64,000 nucleotides of DNA from a marine bacterium B5-7 (GCA_021604525.1 BQJD01000001.1:62001-126000), one strand, 5' to 3'. Shown: positions 39,201-47,064, numbered from the stretch's first letter. A program made the numbers and translations. Notes: generated by a model from the sequence alone, not told the origin.

Positions 39201-42040
39201 GTACGGACAGCGAACGTGGCGATGATACTGATCACGTTAACGACATTTATACTGATGATGACGAAGCCTATTTCAGTGTGCCGGATTTCGATAAGACGAT
39301 CGTTGAAACCTCTGCCGATCACACCACAGCGGATCAGTATACTTCGGCAGAAGATCTCACTATCGGTGAAACCGTTACCTATCATCTGACTGCAACGTTA
39401 CCCGATGATCCGATGCGACCAACTGGTAGCGGGGTACCGGTAGTTATTACTGATACCTTGCCCAACGGCCTGCAGGTCGAGTCGGTTCGAATCGTTTCCA
39501 TTGGTGGAGACATCCTGAGTTCGACCAGTGGGCTGATGGCCGGTGACACCGATGCGGCAGCCGGCATTAGTATAAGTGGACAATTGGTGACCTTCGATTT
39601 TGGTATCGTCCAGGTTGCACATTTCGATAATGGCACAGATGGCAGTTACGTTGACGAAGATTCTAATCGAATTGTCGTCGAGATCATCGCACGCGTGATT
39701 AATACCGATGATAACCAGGCGGGTGATGTGCTCACCAACGATGCGATGGTTGATTTCAACGATCCTGCTGCGCCACCGCCACCCGATGGAACCAACTTTC
39801 TTACTGACTCAGAGGACGTGGACGTCGTCAAACCGTATGTGTTGATTGACAAGACGTTCTATACCGAAGACGGTTCCCGCCCACTTGAAGATGACGAACT
39901 GGTCGATGCAGGCGATATTCTCACGGTTCAACTTATTGTCGAGAATACTGGAAGCAGCACAGTCTTCGACATGATAGTTCAAGATCAACTAAGTGATTTC
40001 TTTGATCGGTCATATTCAGCTACTGATGCCACGGTTGAAGGTGGTCAGCCGGCGACGTTTGTCGGACTGTATGACGAGAATATGGTATCAACGAGCTTTG
40101 GACTGGTGACATTCAGCGGCGGTACATTGGTGCCAGGTGAAACAGCCACGCTTACATTTAAGGTGCGGGTTGCGCAAACAGTTGTACCGTACGAAACTGA
40201 GTTGAATACCGCACAGATCATCCAGGCAACCACATTGCCAGGCGATACGAATCCTGGAGATCTGGAAGGTGATGTCGCTGACCCAGGTGATGAAAGTTAT
40301 CAGGGTGTTGATCGAGATGGAAATTCGGTGCCGCAGGGTGTCGATGATCTGATAGATGACGACACCCTGCAGGTAAACGGTTTAACGATTGCAAAGGCAT
40401 TTGTATCGAGCAATATTCCGGGAACACCCGACGCACCGTCCGATGGCACGCCTGATCTGGGTATTGGAGAAATTGCCACCTATCAATTCCTGATTACACT
40501 GCCTGAAAGTACTACGTCGGGGCTTACCTTAGTCGATCTCGTTCCTGAGGGCATGGAATACGTACCCGGTACTGCCCGATTGATTACCGATCCAACACTG
40601 CTGGGTGAAACCACACCGTTTGGTACTTTCAGCTTCGACGGTTTGATTCTCGACGCTGGCGCCAACACAATAGCAAATGGCGGTTTAATCAGCCTTGGTG
40701 TTGATGGTGCATTCGGTCTTGACACTCCGGCAAATGATATCGAGATTACTTTTGGAGAGATTACCACTAACGGGACCATCATCGTTCCCGGTGACATTCA
40801 AAATAACCAGTTTGTGATTGAGTTACAGGTGGTAGTGAAAAATGTATCCGCCAATGAGGCAGGCGATCTTAAAACTAATATCGGCACAGTGACTGTGCCA
40901 GGTTCGACCAATCCAGACGATCCGGAAGAATCGAATGAGGTGACTGTCGAGATAGTTGAACCTGTGCTTGAACTCGATAAAACTTTCTATAACGCAACCT
41001 TCACCAATGAAGTCTATGTAATCAACGCTGGTGATACGGTCCAGGTGTTGCTCGAGGTTAAAAATTCAGGCAATGGTCCTGCCTATGACATTGTTATTGA
41101 AGACCCAATGAATCCGGCATTGTTCAACGTTGCTGGTGCGGTTGAGGTGAGTACCCCGAGTGGATTTACATTCTCAAAAACGGGCAATTCTATAATCTAT
41201 AGTGGCGACGGACCTGTAATGCCAGCTAAAACACTGCAATTTCGTTTTGCCGTACAGACGGTGGTTAGTCTTGGGCCGGGCGAGTTGCCGAATACAGCGA
41301 TAATTACCGGCGGAGATTCGGTACCAGGCGATGGCCCCGAGGAGCGGGATTATTCAGGCGATGACGGATTCGACAATCTGGTCATTTTACCTGACCCATT
41401 CCCGGCGCCACCCCCCGCTCCGCCTGGACCATCCCCGGCGCCACCCGGACCAACTTTACCGCCCGGATCATTCCCGGTACTACCCAAGCCCCCGAACCCG
41501 TTTAACCCTGAGCCTCTGGGACCTGAGTCGGTAGGTCATGAGCTGCTAAGTTCCGATGAACAAGACATTCTTTATCGGATTCGTCAGGCCATTCAACATC
41601 GTCTGCCTGATCTACCTGTAGATTTCATTATCACCGGTATCGCTGAACACGGCTCAAATATTACCGTTAACGTTTATGACGAGAACGGTGTCATGGTTGG
41701 CACATCAAGTTCGTTGTCTGATGCGGCCGGTAACTGGCTCATTAATTTCCCGAGCATGGTTCTGGATTCGTCGCCGCATCACGTTGAAGTCAGGATCGAT
41801 CCGGCTTCCTACAATAAGAGCACGATTGGCGAATTCAACACACGGGCATACTACACACCGGTTCTCGATGCGATGCATTTCGCAAGCAAGTCCCCAAGTG
41901 TCGGCGATGCGTTCCGGGAATCAGCTCACAATATTGTTAACAGCCAGCATCAGGGCAATCTGCATCCGCTTGGCAATGCCAGCGGCGATTGGAACGCTCC
42001 GTTCGAGTTTCTGGCAACTTCTTACACTGAAAAACTTTAA
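30239..42040 (+). CDS. Giant repetitive surface/secreted protein: LEPR-XLL-like motif, DUF4347-like domain, 16 DUF11-like repeats
   Basis: About 3,933 residues from the ATG at 30239; the track's GTG is three codons earlier. The N-terminus is basic (MKFPFLRARSGRKNKAVRRS) and leads into LENLEERILWDA at residues 23-34. This resembles the LEPR-XLL motif of very large bacterial surface proteins, and no ordinary Sec signal peptide is present. After an acidic linker comes a DUF4347-like domain (about 155-325; LEALHIVSHGDEAELKLG, GGDILLYGCNIAG). Sixteen DUF11-like beta-sandwich repeats fill about residues 505-3715, then a Pro-rich linker (PAPPPAPPGPSPAPPG) and a C-terminal Ig-like module ending SYTEKL. 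The protein is Asp/Asn/Gly/Thr-rich, with possible calcium sites such as DADGDGFID. It is probably a cell-surface adhesin or matrix protein exported by the five downstream gene products. I see no RTX repeats, LPXTG, PEP-CTERM or autotransporter barrel. Confidence 0.85.
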   Translation: MKFPFLRARSGRKNKAVRRSLLLENLEERILWDASMDLVDEVDTADSTAETTVVQQASATPDNETDTAPPTDEQDPAANAQVSAQANAEEAASEFHHDPEANGESTTGDVASEQTDAEDASNPADSSTVATTEESTKEILVAPSTTVEFDVSENVATTDLVVVDSSIEDYESLVGDIRASSTGHIQIHIVDSETDGIEQVSELLTGYRDLEALHIVSHGDEAELKLGSSTLNSQNIEAYQESISQWRSAFSDGGDILLYGCNIAGNSDGEVLVEMLAATTGQDVAASVDDTGSSVLGGNFELEYASGDIEASLVMTESSNNTWQGVLVGEQASGTVTLPSGAMLDTDFTASFSFENTGTSTGFVPFSDFLIESGVEFDASSFSYLGTPLSVPNPPSLVATWDGAQWLDESSNPVSVHPLNRDAGIIPVPDGTGIGGLDIGTRWVVIEKPFGSFVPGQPAVNFTGTGSFTVDAVVGQPIEVHYRPGFVLGSSSTNGNAPSVGAWVTDTITPEVIQIEKSNDLPENETVTGPNFPATYTITVDVAGGEGVTNAIITDYLPANAVYRGDVVVRAINGYTGPLPTVADITLVSGVATTHDIDDFVGPNGDNLRLIVDLGTIADTDTVIQAPEFEIVYSVYFPLQNSSGADLISQSGSTNNDPTLNESTVTAIHDGNAVADIQDNDSVSSDGAVDDGDVLHDVHAISTQKSVENISSPDGKTRPNDILMWTVEFQVSDYFAFDDIELTDVLGDGMLFIENGSTLNPNGGSPAADGRFAGLEPTLTIVAENNVTAGNVDDTGTSTFSSNYTLTPVQNGSLQLTGETEILFDVSAQLTTANALSDGTLVGDLFAGDGGTLEGTNGASSGVTAPEDTSGLHPQRENNGTRGVLVFYSLVLENYEDADGEPVDQSVDLFDPLVNNADITGDSQSTDLSTDIGTKSEDTAASIVVGDININKSVHRINGTEVFDQSEDDTVDPGNSGQPSLDPDGVNPDEPIRVTAQSGDLITYRVRAVLPSADIENLKLKDFFPIPVHDVDSDMPTPTIANAGSVSSGGSAPDLSGATWTAGEILYGPDFNLHQIVGLTTSYTDPIVTIDTTNNSLTFDFGASYEEPNEDPAVDVVLDFYITLTVQDLPVNEEFLFTNTSQVLTDNSFGETNIGESIVFIEYVAPMLNITKGVVATSNTNATLQNPGGSTYVEPPVQNDGGVVDFSATTPGTSGNAIAFNGSYVNPAEIDTYGALNANALNVDGDDWVRYALTVQNEGGGEAHDVVVRDTLPQYNVGSGDGYMLPGDGSDPFDDGGGNFGINLQVYSGTGALLIGTTDFSSSPSADYQAQIVGGELIIKFNEDPSIQVLDGSRVENDINGSGTTPVDGDEVYIITYDLKLDNDGSETPAGNEDVIVGTTEQNAAIITQYYATADDPVDPNPGDDNDPTDPVRTNRGGDADGDGFIDAPNFDTADVSTPEPIVDKFLVNTEFTDESDATADNQLANPVDNGINNAREAVIGEKVKYKVTITIPEGQVPAAVLRDTLDPGLALVSIDKITRSSEDITLSGATSYADDPDQAGTDNLLVNGIDGSDVNVLNGVSQGGVFRFQLALGTINNTNTDNSVVETISIEYTAIVLNVPSNQSTLREGGPQLNNAAQLRWDGPDDNSNVGNGGSEQSNTDRANTINIIEPVLEVDKQVTVDGSGPSELEQSDGSDNITYTIVIRHESDSEVDAFDVNFSDVLPVELGGVSFSAVDNLTNDVSLLFQLNTGTLESVAPFDLLFGESITITVTGTLIDTETVVGELINNTASIDWSSLDGDLADGDLADDFVDTDLGGTGDFNESFADSERTGIVSDGPGGTVNDYNDSDGADIQISVPTVSKEIIATSVDESGNDLLSQATIGETVTYRVTLTIPEGSTPRARLIDNMNQGLEFVSLDLLKAYNSGVLDAGDGNPGTDDTAAAKMLSDGIAFNDRTYTAAVTGNSADPGGQTITINIGDLLNQDIDNNVIQTVVFEYTARVVNIVENQHGDALDNSAKGVWDPDGNINTDNDEETDEFSTTLNVVEPSVAITKDAEFEEAGTVPDFNDTTIIGDAGDDVYFKIIFTAAADRPVAHEVRLFDDLSALDDYVDFTTLGTNGVISVTDNLTAGAPLTTSDFQIVDLTLAGARLELVDASGVDMGPTEGVGGVAREITVIIGGTLRDYVNPEQVLNNQAGIEWTSLETPEDAPNDAGSDSNERTGPSGSDGNTPATNPPNDYVSTADDSVTVDTVVPVKTIVATSEAHTATGEHDTNDADVAVGEVVRYRLWVQVPEGTTEDLVIRDNLPDGLQFLNDDTSTVALLSDSATGLTSSLLSGSGLNVAGNNPATMASPTFALPDGSLSAAADSNDDNYSSGNDIYFKLGTILNTGDNDGPEFVVIEFNALVLNVAGNQDGMVLANTIDVFADNDLQGNPGDGSSLDEIQAGDNIGNTSTPINVEVVEPVLEIDKEVRIPVTGDTSGDAGDAASYVFTVTHTSASTADAFNLNIADDLPPEFDPSGVTADILNAQTDAFISSANSFFTVSGDKLETGVGLHLKLGEKLVITVTGTLDSAFGDGDGNTVDAGETVPNTVALNYSSLPGTGTPDGQSGNATGSSTPGSSGDGDGERDGSDDPNTNGLNNYFDGDSASFTVPEPTFSKVFANPGQGDVTIGEVVEYDLVVMVPEGLTRDVIIDDAIPSGMAALSVTVITQAGVYSPTTSAHLAYNFGGLAPLTSVTTGTGDGNDIRISLGNITNSGDNNPSGNNDSFVIRVRALVLDVAANDGLLDGTSPAADDQTDLTNTASMTFVDPDTPGTPTIINDPDDTDTTVEVIEPALQVIKDVHVDEDVAPTPPGNNYGLPGDDIYYVINISHTDTSTATAYDVTLEDVLPLAFDNATIDSVVDSASTLTTGDFAINSGTLQIAVGGDVSSDRINIDVGRTITVTLKGTIADAVNLASWHNNEVDITWSSIDSIDDGDETDLSPYIDDGTDSERGDDTDHVNDIYTDDDEAYFSVPDFDKTIVETSADHTTADQYTSAEDLTIGETVTYHLTATLPDDPMRPTGSGVPVVITDTLPNGLQVESVRIVSIGGDILSSTSGLMAGDTDAAAGISISGQLVTFDFGIVQVAHFDNGTDGSYVDEDSNRIVVEIIARVINTDDNQAGDVLTNDAMVDFNDPAAPPPPDGTNFLTDSEDVDVVKPYVLIDKTFYTEDGSRPLEDDELVDAGDILTVQLIVENTGSSTVFDMIVQDQLSDFFDRSYSATDATVEGGQPATFVGLYDENMVSTSFGLVTFSGGTLVPGETATLTFKVRVAQTVVPYETELNTAQIIQATTLPGDTNPGDLEGDVADPGDESYQGVDRDGNSVPQGVDDLIDDDTLQVNGLTIAKAFVSSNIPGTPDAPSDGTPDLGIGEIATYQFLITLPESTTSGLTLVDLVPEGMEYVPGTARLITDPTLLGETTPFGTFSFDGLILDAGANTIANGGLISLGVDGAFGLDTPANDIEITFGEITTNGTIIVPGDIQNNQFVIELQVVVKNVSANEAGDLKTNIGTVTVPGSTNPDDPEESNEVTVEIVEPVLELDKTFYNATFTNEVYVINAGDTVQVLLEVKNSGNGPAYDIVIEDPMNPALFNVAGAVEVSTPSGFTFSKTGNSIIYSGDGPVMPAKTLQFRFAVQTVVSLGPGELPNTAIITGGDSVPGDGPEERDYSGDDGFDNLVILPDPFPAPPPAPPGPSPAPPGPTLPPGSFPVLPKPPNPFNPEPLGPESVGHELLSSDEQDILYRIRQAIQHRLPDLPVDFIITGIAEHGSNITVNVYDENGVMVGTSSSLSDAAGNWLINFPSMVLDSSPHHVEVRIDPASYNKSTIGEFNTRAYYTPVLDAMHFASKSPSVGDAFRESAHNIVNSQHQGNLHPLGNASGDWNAPFEFLATSYTEKL
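34608..41390 (+). repeat. Six tandem two-domain (B/A) super-repeats inside the giant gene
   Basis: From the fifth DUF11-like repeat onward two repeat types alternate strictly. Type B has TIGExVxYxLxVxxPEG-like strands (starts near 34608, 35810, 36990, 38196, 39278, 40374). Type A has an EPVLEVDK-like start and a HTSxSxADAF-like strand (near 35249, 36377, 37622, 38733, 39828, 40960). Each B/A pair spans about 1.1-1.2 kb. Copies are diverged, not identical. Confidence 0.7.
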
Positions 42041-42064
42041 TACGGGATACGAGGGATATCACCA

Positions 42065-43894
42065 ATGAAACACGGGAGTTTTACCCCACTGACTGGATCA
42101 ATATTACTTGCCGGTGTGCTTGGATGCGCCGCAATAAATGTGATGGCAGATGACGAGTCGTTGTTCCATCAGCAACAGAACGTGCCGGAAGAATGGCGCT
42201 TTTTCTCCGATGAATGGCAAGATGAAAGCCGTCTCGAAGGTGCATCTCTGATCAAGGAGCAGTTTCTTCGTGATGCGATTTCGGTATCAAGTGATGATAT
42301 CCCGTATTTCCAGGGATCCAGTGAAATCGATAACATCATGCCAGCCGATTATGTTCCCTGGTGGGATGTAGAATTAAAAAAGCAACTTAACCCCAATTCG
42401 ACTCCAGTACTTGAGGGCATCGATGGATTGTTATTGCGCGCTATCGCCCATTCATCCCAAATCAAGGTGTTCAGCGATCTGCCGTTGATTCGCCAAACTG
42501 CAGAACTTGAGGCGCGTGGCAATTTTGATCCTCATGCCTACTTTGATTACAAATGGACCGATCTTGATGAACCGGTTGGCAGTACCTTGAAAACGGGTGG
42601 ACCCGATCGATTTCTAGAGGACGAATGGTTGTTTCGTGCCGGCTTAAAGAAAAAGTTTGTCACCGGTACCGAACTTGATTTCTCTCAGCGTTGGGGTGTT
42701 CTGGATAACAACTCCGAGTTTCTGGACCCTAAGGATCAGGCCAATACCCGTATGTCCATCACCATAACCCAGCCATTACTGAACGGTATTGGGGTGGAAT
42801 ACAATCGCAGTCTCATAGATGTCGCACGAATTGACGGCAGCGTCGCCATGGATGAATTTCGTCGACAGGTGGAATCTCATTTGCTGGAAGTAATTCGCGG
42901 CTATTGGGGAATCTACCTGGAGCGGGCGAACCTGTTACAAAAACGTGAACTGCTGTCTCAAACTGCTCAGCTCTCGCGCCGATTGGCAAGCCGCAGCGGT
43001 TTTGATGCTTCCGAGGGGCAGGTACGCAGAGTACGTTCCGAATTGCTCAGTCGCTATTCTGAAACCATCCGGGCCAGCACTGCCATACGCAATGCTGAAT
43101 CACGTGTGTTATCCCTGCTGAATGATCCAATGCTTGCGCAGACGGAGCAATTCGAAATGATACCCACTCATTCACCGACATTTCGCGCGCCAAATTTGTC
43201 TACGGAGATGGCCATGCGCCTTGCCATGGAAAATCGTCCGGAGATTGATCAGGTATTTAAACAAATACGTGCCGCGGCAATTCGTGCCAATATGACAGAG
43301 AACGAACTGCGTCCAGTGCTTAATCTCTTCGTGCAATATTACGAGGATGGCATTGCCGCCGATGCGGATACCGGTGAAGCCTATGACAGCCAAAGTGATG
43401 GTGATGGTAGCTGGGTTGCAGGACTGGTATTTGATTATCCGCTGGGTAACCGTGAAGCTAAAGCCCGCAATATTCGTCGCCAGATAGAAGTCCGTCAGCT
43501 AACTGAACAACTTCGTACTACGCTTGATACGATTACGCTTGAACTGCAATTATCGACTCGTGAGGCTAGAACTGCATTTCGTGAAATGAATGCCAAATTT
43601 TCGGCAATGCAGTCAATGCAGGCGGAGGTCAATATGTTAACCGAGCGTGAAAGTATTGAATTGGCTGACGGTGCACGTGGAGTGGTCTATCTTGAACTGT
43701 TGTTCGACGCCCAGAACAGGTTGATAGACGCCCAGCATGACTTCATGTTAAGTCAGGTAGACTATAACATTGCACTGGCGAATCTGGACCGGGCGACCGG
43801 CATGACACTGCAAACCTATAACATCCGTCCAGAGTTGGATGAGCAGGATGACCTGCCGCTTTATCGCCTGGTGCGTGATACAGCAGCCAATTAG
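42065..43894 (+). CDS. TolC-family outer-membrane channel of the giant-protein operon
   Basis: A 609-residue outer-membrane factor, long compared with the usual 450-490, with an extra N-terminal portion of about 100 residues before the channel core. The N-terminus (ITGSILLAGVLGCAAINVMA-like hydrophobic run) could be a cleaved signal or a weak lipobox (VLGC). The core has the two-fold OEP architecture: strands such as TRMSITITQPLLNGIGVEYN, then long helices (VESHLLEVIRGYWGIYLERANLL, MAMRLAMENRPEIDQVFKQIR, IALANLDRATGMTL). It starts 24 bases after the giant gene, so it is presumably the exit duct for that protein. The substrate assignment is inference from position. Confidence 0.88.
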   Translation: MKHGSFTPLTGSILLAGVLGCAAINVMADDESLFHQQQNVPEEWRFFSDEWQDESRLEGASLIKEQFLRDAISVSSDDIPYFQGSSEIDNIMPADYVPWWDVELKKQLNPNSTPVLEGIDGLLLRAIAHSSQIKVFSDLPLIRQTAELEARGNFDPHAYFDYKWTDLDEPVGSTLKTGGPDRFLEDEWLFRAGLKKKFVTGTELDFSQRWGVLDNNSEFLDPKDQANTRMSITITQPLLNGIGVEYNRSLIDVARIDGSVAMDEFRRQVESHLLEVIRGYWGIYLERANLLQKRELLSQTAQLSRRLASRSGFDASEGQVRRVRSELLSRYSETIRASTAIRNAESRVLSLLNDPMLAQTEQFEMIPTHSPTFRAPNLSTEMAMRLAMENRPEIDQVFKQIRAAAIRANMTENELRPVLNLFVQYYEDGIAADADTGEAYDSQSDGDGSWVAGLVFDYPLGNREAKARNIRRQIEVRQLTEQLRTTLDTITLELQLSTREARTAFREMNAKFSAMQSMQAEVNMLTERESIELADGARGVVYLELLFDAQNRLIDAQHDFMLSQVDYNIALANLDRATGMTLQTYNIRPELDEQDDLPLYRLVRDTAAN

Positions 43895-43985
43895 AAATTA
43901 TTGGATTTCAAGCCACTGTCGCCTGGTCGAACGGTACATTGGAAGAAGTTATGTGACTCATGCAGTTCATTTTAACGTCATCGTC

Positions 43986-44813
43986 ATGAATAACGTTCGT
44001 GTGATGATTGTGCTATTGCTCTGTCTCGTTATCTTCGGGTTGTTTAATGACGTTCAGGCGCAATCGATCGATAATGGAAGCAAGGATGTCGGTTTTCTCG
44101 AGCCCTATAGACGAGTACAACTTGGTTTTCCGGAATCAGGTGTAATCGGCATCATGAAGGTGCGTGAAGGTCAGCAGATTAATGAAGGTGAGGAGCTTGC
44201 GTCGCTCGATAATCGGGTGCTTAATGCCGCAATTGCCATAGCCAAGGCACAGAGCGATTCAACTGTTGATATCAGACTTGCCGAGATTACACTTGCCGAT
44301 CGTCGTGATCGACTTTCACAGCTCGAAAAATTGCACCGAAACGGTAATGCGCGCATGGATGAAGTTACCAAGGCCGCATTGGATGTGAGTGTCGCTGAAG
44401 CCGAACTCGATGCTGCTCGTCATCGGCATTCAATCAGTCAGCTTGAATACCGCCATATTCTTGCCAAACGAGGACAGCGTCGTATCGTCAGCCCACTGAA
44501 AGGCGTGGTAATACGGGTTGACAAACATGTCGGTGAAACGGTTGATATAACCGATGATCCAATAATCGAAGTTGTCCAACTCGATATTCTCAAACTGCGA
44601 TTGCAGGTTGCACAAGCGCACACCCACGGTATTAAACGTACTTCAAAAGTGGCCCTCACTATTGCAGGCGTCAATTCGCCAGTTACTGCGGTTGTGGAAT
44701 ATATCTCGCCGGTAATGGATCCACGAAGTGCGACAGTGGAAGTGCACATGGTCATAGATAATCGTCAGGGTCAATACCGCAGCGGTCAGCGTGCGATGGT
44801 CCAGCTCAACTGA
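43986..44813 (+). CDS. HlyD/RND-type periplasmic adaptor protein
   Basis: About 275 residues from the ATG at 43986; the track's start lies inside the TolC-like gene. An N-terminal membrane/signal helix (RVMIVLLLCLVIFGLFNDVQA) is followed by a biotinyl-lipoyl-like half (FPESGVIGIMKVREGQQINEGEELASLDN). A short coiled-coil hairpin rich in Leu/Glu/Arg comes next, then the second lipoyl half (RRIVSPLKGVVIRVDKHVGETVD) and a beta-barrel domain. It is shorter than most adaptors. It would bridge the inner membrane to the TolC-type channel. Two more adaptor-like domains occur in the next two genes. Confidence 0.88.
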   Translation: MNNVRVMIVLLLCLVIFGLFNDVQAQSIDNGSKDVGFLEPYRRVQLGFPESGVIGIMKVREGQQINEGEELASLDNRVLNAAIAIAKAQSDSTVDIRLAEITLADRRDRLSQLEKLHRNGNARMDEVTKAALDVSVAEAELDAARHRHSISQLEYRHILAKRGQRRIVSPLKGVVIRVDKHVGETVDITDDPIIEVVQLDILKLRLQVAQAHTHGIKRTSKVALTIAGVNSPVTAVVEYISPVMDPRSATVEVHMVIDNRQGQYRSGQRAMVQLN

Positions 44814-44832
44814 CGATGAAGCCAGGCTCATC

Positions 44833-47064
44833 GTGAATCGAAAGACACCGTCGCAACAGGTTCTGGAAACCCGCATACAGACAGCACAGACGGGAGATTT
44901 GTCTGCAGTATCAGTCAAGCCCTCATTTACCTCGACTCGTCAGGAAGCTACCAACGTCGGTGCGATGGTACCAGCGTCAATTCCGAATCAGGATATTTAT
45001 TCAATCTATCTGGAATTTGTCCAGCTTGCCAAGTCAGATGGCGATAGAGCCCGTTTTCTGATGAATCTTCTGCAACGTACCATCAGTTTGAGTAATGCGC
45101 TTGGTGGCGTTGTATTTGTGCGGGATGATGACGATGACCTGGCTTTCGGTCCACGTATTTTGTCGCGAGAACTTCTATCAAAACATGAAGGGATTACCGA
45201 GCGTCTTGCTGAATCCGCAAGGGAGGCGGTGCGACGACGTGAGGCAAGTGTAGAGGATTTCGATGCCGAGTCGTCATTAAAGGCTATTTTTGTGCCGGTA
45301 TTACTGCCAGACCGGCGTCCGGAGTTGATGTGCCTGCTCGTACGTACACACGATGCCGCTTCTTTTGTAGCATTGCTGCAACTCGCCTGCGGATACATAA
45401 ATTTCTGGAGTCAGTCACGGCAGATGGAACACCTGGACTGGGAAGCGGGTGCCAGTGCCACGATGCTTGAGTTAGTGGGTAGAATCCAGGAATCGGGTGA
45501 CATCAAGGATTCAGTGCGTGTACTTTCCAATGAACTGGCAGAATACCTTCAATGTAGCCGTGTCGCAGTGGGACTTGTCGGCGGTACCCGGGGTCAATGT
45601 CGGTTAGCGGCAATCTCCGATAGTTCGGAGTTTGATCGCCGCAGTAAATTCACGCATACCCTTGAGGCTGTTTTCAGTGAAGCTGGGAGCTTTGCAGAAC
45701 CAACTGTGTGGCCTTCAATAGATAATGAAAGTGCTCTCGCGCATCGTAAATTACACAATTTGAGTGGTGCGGCAACGCTAATATCGGCACCGCTGCATAA
45801 TTCCGATAGCGATCTGATTGCCGTTGTGGTGTTGTGGTGGATGGATAAAGTGCCGGATATCGATCGTACCCGACGATTGCTTGCCGCGCTTGATTCGCCA
45901 CTCGGTGCTGCGCTTCACGGCAAGCGCGGCCTGTCGCGACGCGCAGTCCAGCGTGCCGGTGGTGAGCAGGGAAGGTACTGGTTGCGTTTTGGACTGGTTG
46001 CCATGATCGCGGTGATAATAGTCGGCGCACTATTATTACCGATGCCTCACCGGATTAAATCATCTGTGTTGATCACCCCGGTTAACCAGCGTGTCGTTTC
46101 AGCACCATTTGCTGGCATTATCGAATCAAGCATGGTCAAAGTCGGAGATCACGTCGTTCAGGGGCAGGTGTTGGCGCGGTTCGATGGCCGTGAATTCGGT
46201 TGGCAGCTCGATGAGCTCACGACTGAATATGATCGACTTGGCAAGAAACGAGACATCAGTCTGGCTGATCAGGATGCCACCGGCGCACAAATCAGCGCCC
46301 TCGAAATGCAGCGTGTGGCATTGAAGTTGAAACTACTGACGAGCCAGATGCAAGAGCTTGAGATCACGGCGCCAATTGCGGGTGTTGTCCTCGCCCACGC
46401 TCTGGATCGGCGTGAGGGTAGTCCGGTGGATAAAGGGCAGGCCTTATTGGAAATTGCGCCCCTGGACGCGCTTTTGGCCGAAATCGAAATACCGGCGGAA
46501 GACATCTCCTATATCGCACCGGGACAGACAGCAGAATTTTTCATGGATGCCTTTCCTGATCACCGTTTTGATATTGAACTTAACAGGATACTGCCGCGCG
46601 CAGAAATCCGTGAGGGACTTAACGTATTTGTATCCGAGGTTCCCCTTGAGATGCAGGATACGGGTAGTGAAGCTGTTGGGCTACTACCAGGAATGCGCGG
46701 TACGGCCAGGATTTATGCGGGTGAAAGACCACTTGGTTGGATTTTGTTTCACAAGCCGGTTGAACGTTTACAAGCCTTTACAGGATGGGGTGATGATACG
46801 GGCCACACGTTATCGATAACCCATCCGTTCACCCAGCAGACTCATGTTGATGGGACAACGTTTCCCACAGATGTAAGCAATCCCTACACAGCTAATAACA
46901 CCCCGGATTCAACTGGTAATACGGGTTCACAATCCATGTCCAATTTCATTGATGTTGTAAAAAGTTGGTATGCCCGTGAGCGCACTAAAGCTGTATCAGA
47001 TCGTAATTTGTCCGACACATCCCTTAAGAGCGATGCCAATCGCACGTCTGAAGACTCGAAGTGA
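44833..47064 (+). CDS. Cytoplasmic GAF-like domains fused to a HlyD-type periplasmic adaptor
   Basis: About 743 residues from GTG at 44833; GTG at 44791, overlapping the previous gene, is also possible. The N-terminal 370 residues look like two GAF-type sensory domains. One is around FLMNLLQRTISLSNALGGVVFVRDD. The second is clearer, from VRVLSNELAEYLQCSRVAVGLVGG to ATLISAPLHNSDSDLIAVVVLWW. A membrane helix (WLRFGLVAMIAVIIVGALLL, about 381-400) leads to a periplasmic HlyD unit (RVVSAPFAGIIESSMVKVGDHV, then ELEITAPIAGVVLAH) and a barrel domain. The C-terminal 90 residues are low-complexity. GAF-adaptor fusions are uncommon and suggest that export is gated by a cytoplasmic signal. Confidence 0.85.
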   Translation: MNRKTPSQQVLETRIQTAQTGDLSAVSVKPSFTSTRQEATNVGAMVPASIPNQDIYSIYLEFVQLAKSDGDRARFLMNLLQRTISLSNALGGVVFVRDDDDDLAFGPRILSRELLSKHEGITERLAESAREAVRRREASVEDFDAESSLKAIFVPVLLPDRRPELMCLLVRTHDAASFVALLQLACGYINFWSQSRQMEHLDWEAGASATMLELVGRIQESGDIKDSVRVLSNELAEYLQCSRVAVGLVGGTRGQCRLAAISDSSEFDRRSKFTHTLEAVFSEAGSFAEPTVWPSIDNESALAHRKLHNLSGAATLISAPLHNSDSDLIAVVVLWWMDKVPDIDRTRRLLAALDSPLGAALHGKRGLSRRAVQRAGGEQGRYWLRFGLVAMIAVIIVGALLLPMPHRIKSSVLITPVNQRVVSAPFAGIIESSMVKVGDHVVQGQVLARFDGREFGWQLDELTTEYDRLGKKRDISLADQDATGAQISALEMQRVALKLKLLTSQMQELEITAPIAGVVLAHALDRREGSPVDKGQALLEIAPLDALLAEIEIPAEDISYIAPGQTAEFFMDAFPDHRFDIELNRILPRAEIREGLNVFVSEVPLEMQDTGSEAVGLLPGMRGTARIYAGERPLGWILFHKPVERLQAFTGWGDDTGHTLSITHPFTQQTHVDGTTFPTDVSNPYTANNTPDSTGNTGSQSMSNFIDVVKSWYARERTKAVSDRNLSDTSLKSDANRTSEDSK

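Noticed and set aside
34608-41390. CRISPR-like or short tandem DNA repeats
   Set aside because: The periodicity is long (about 1.1-1.2 kb), coding and diverged; there are no short identical repeats with unique spacers anywhere in the window.
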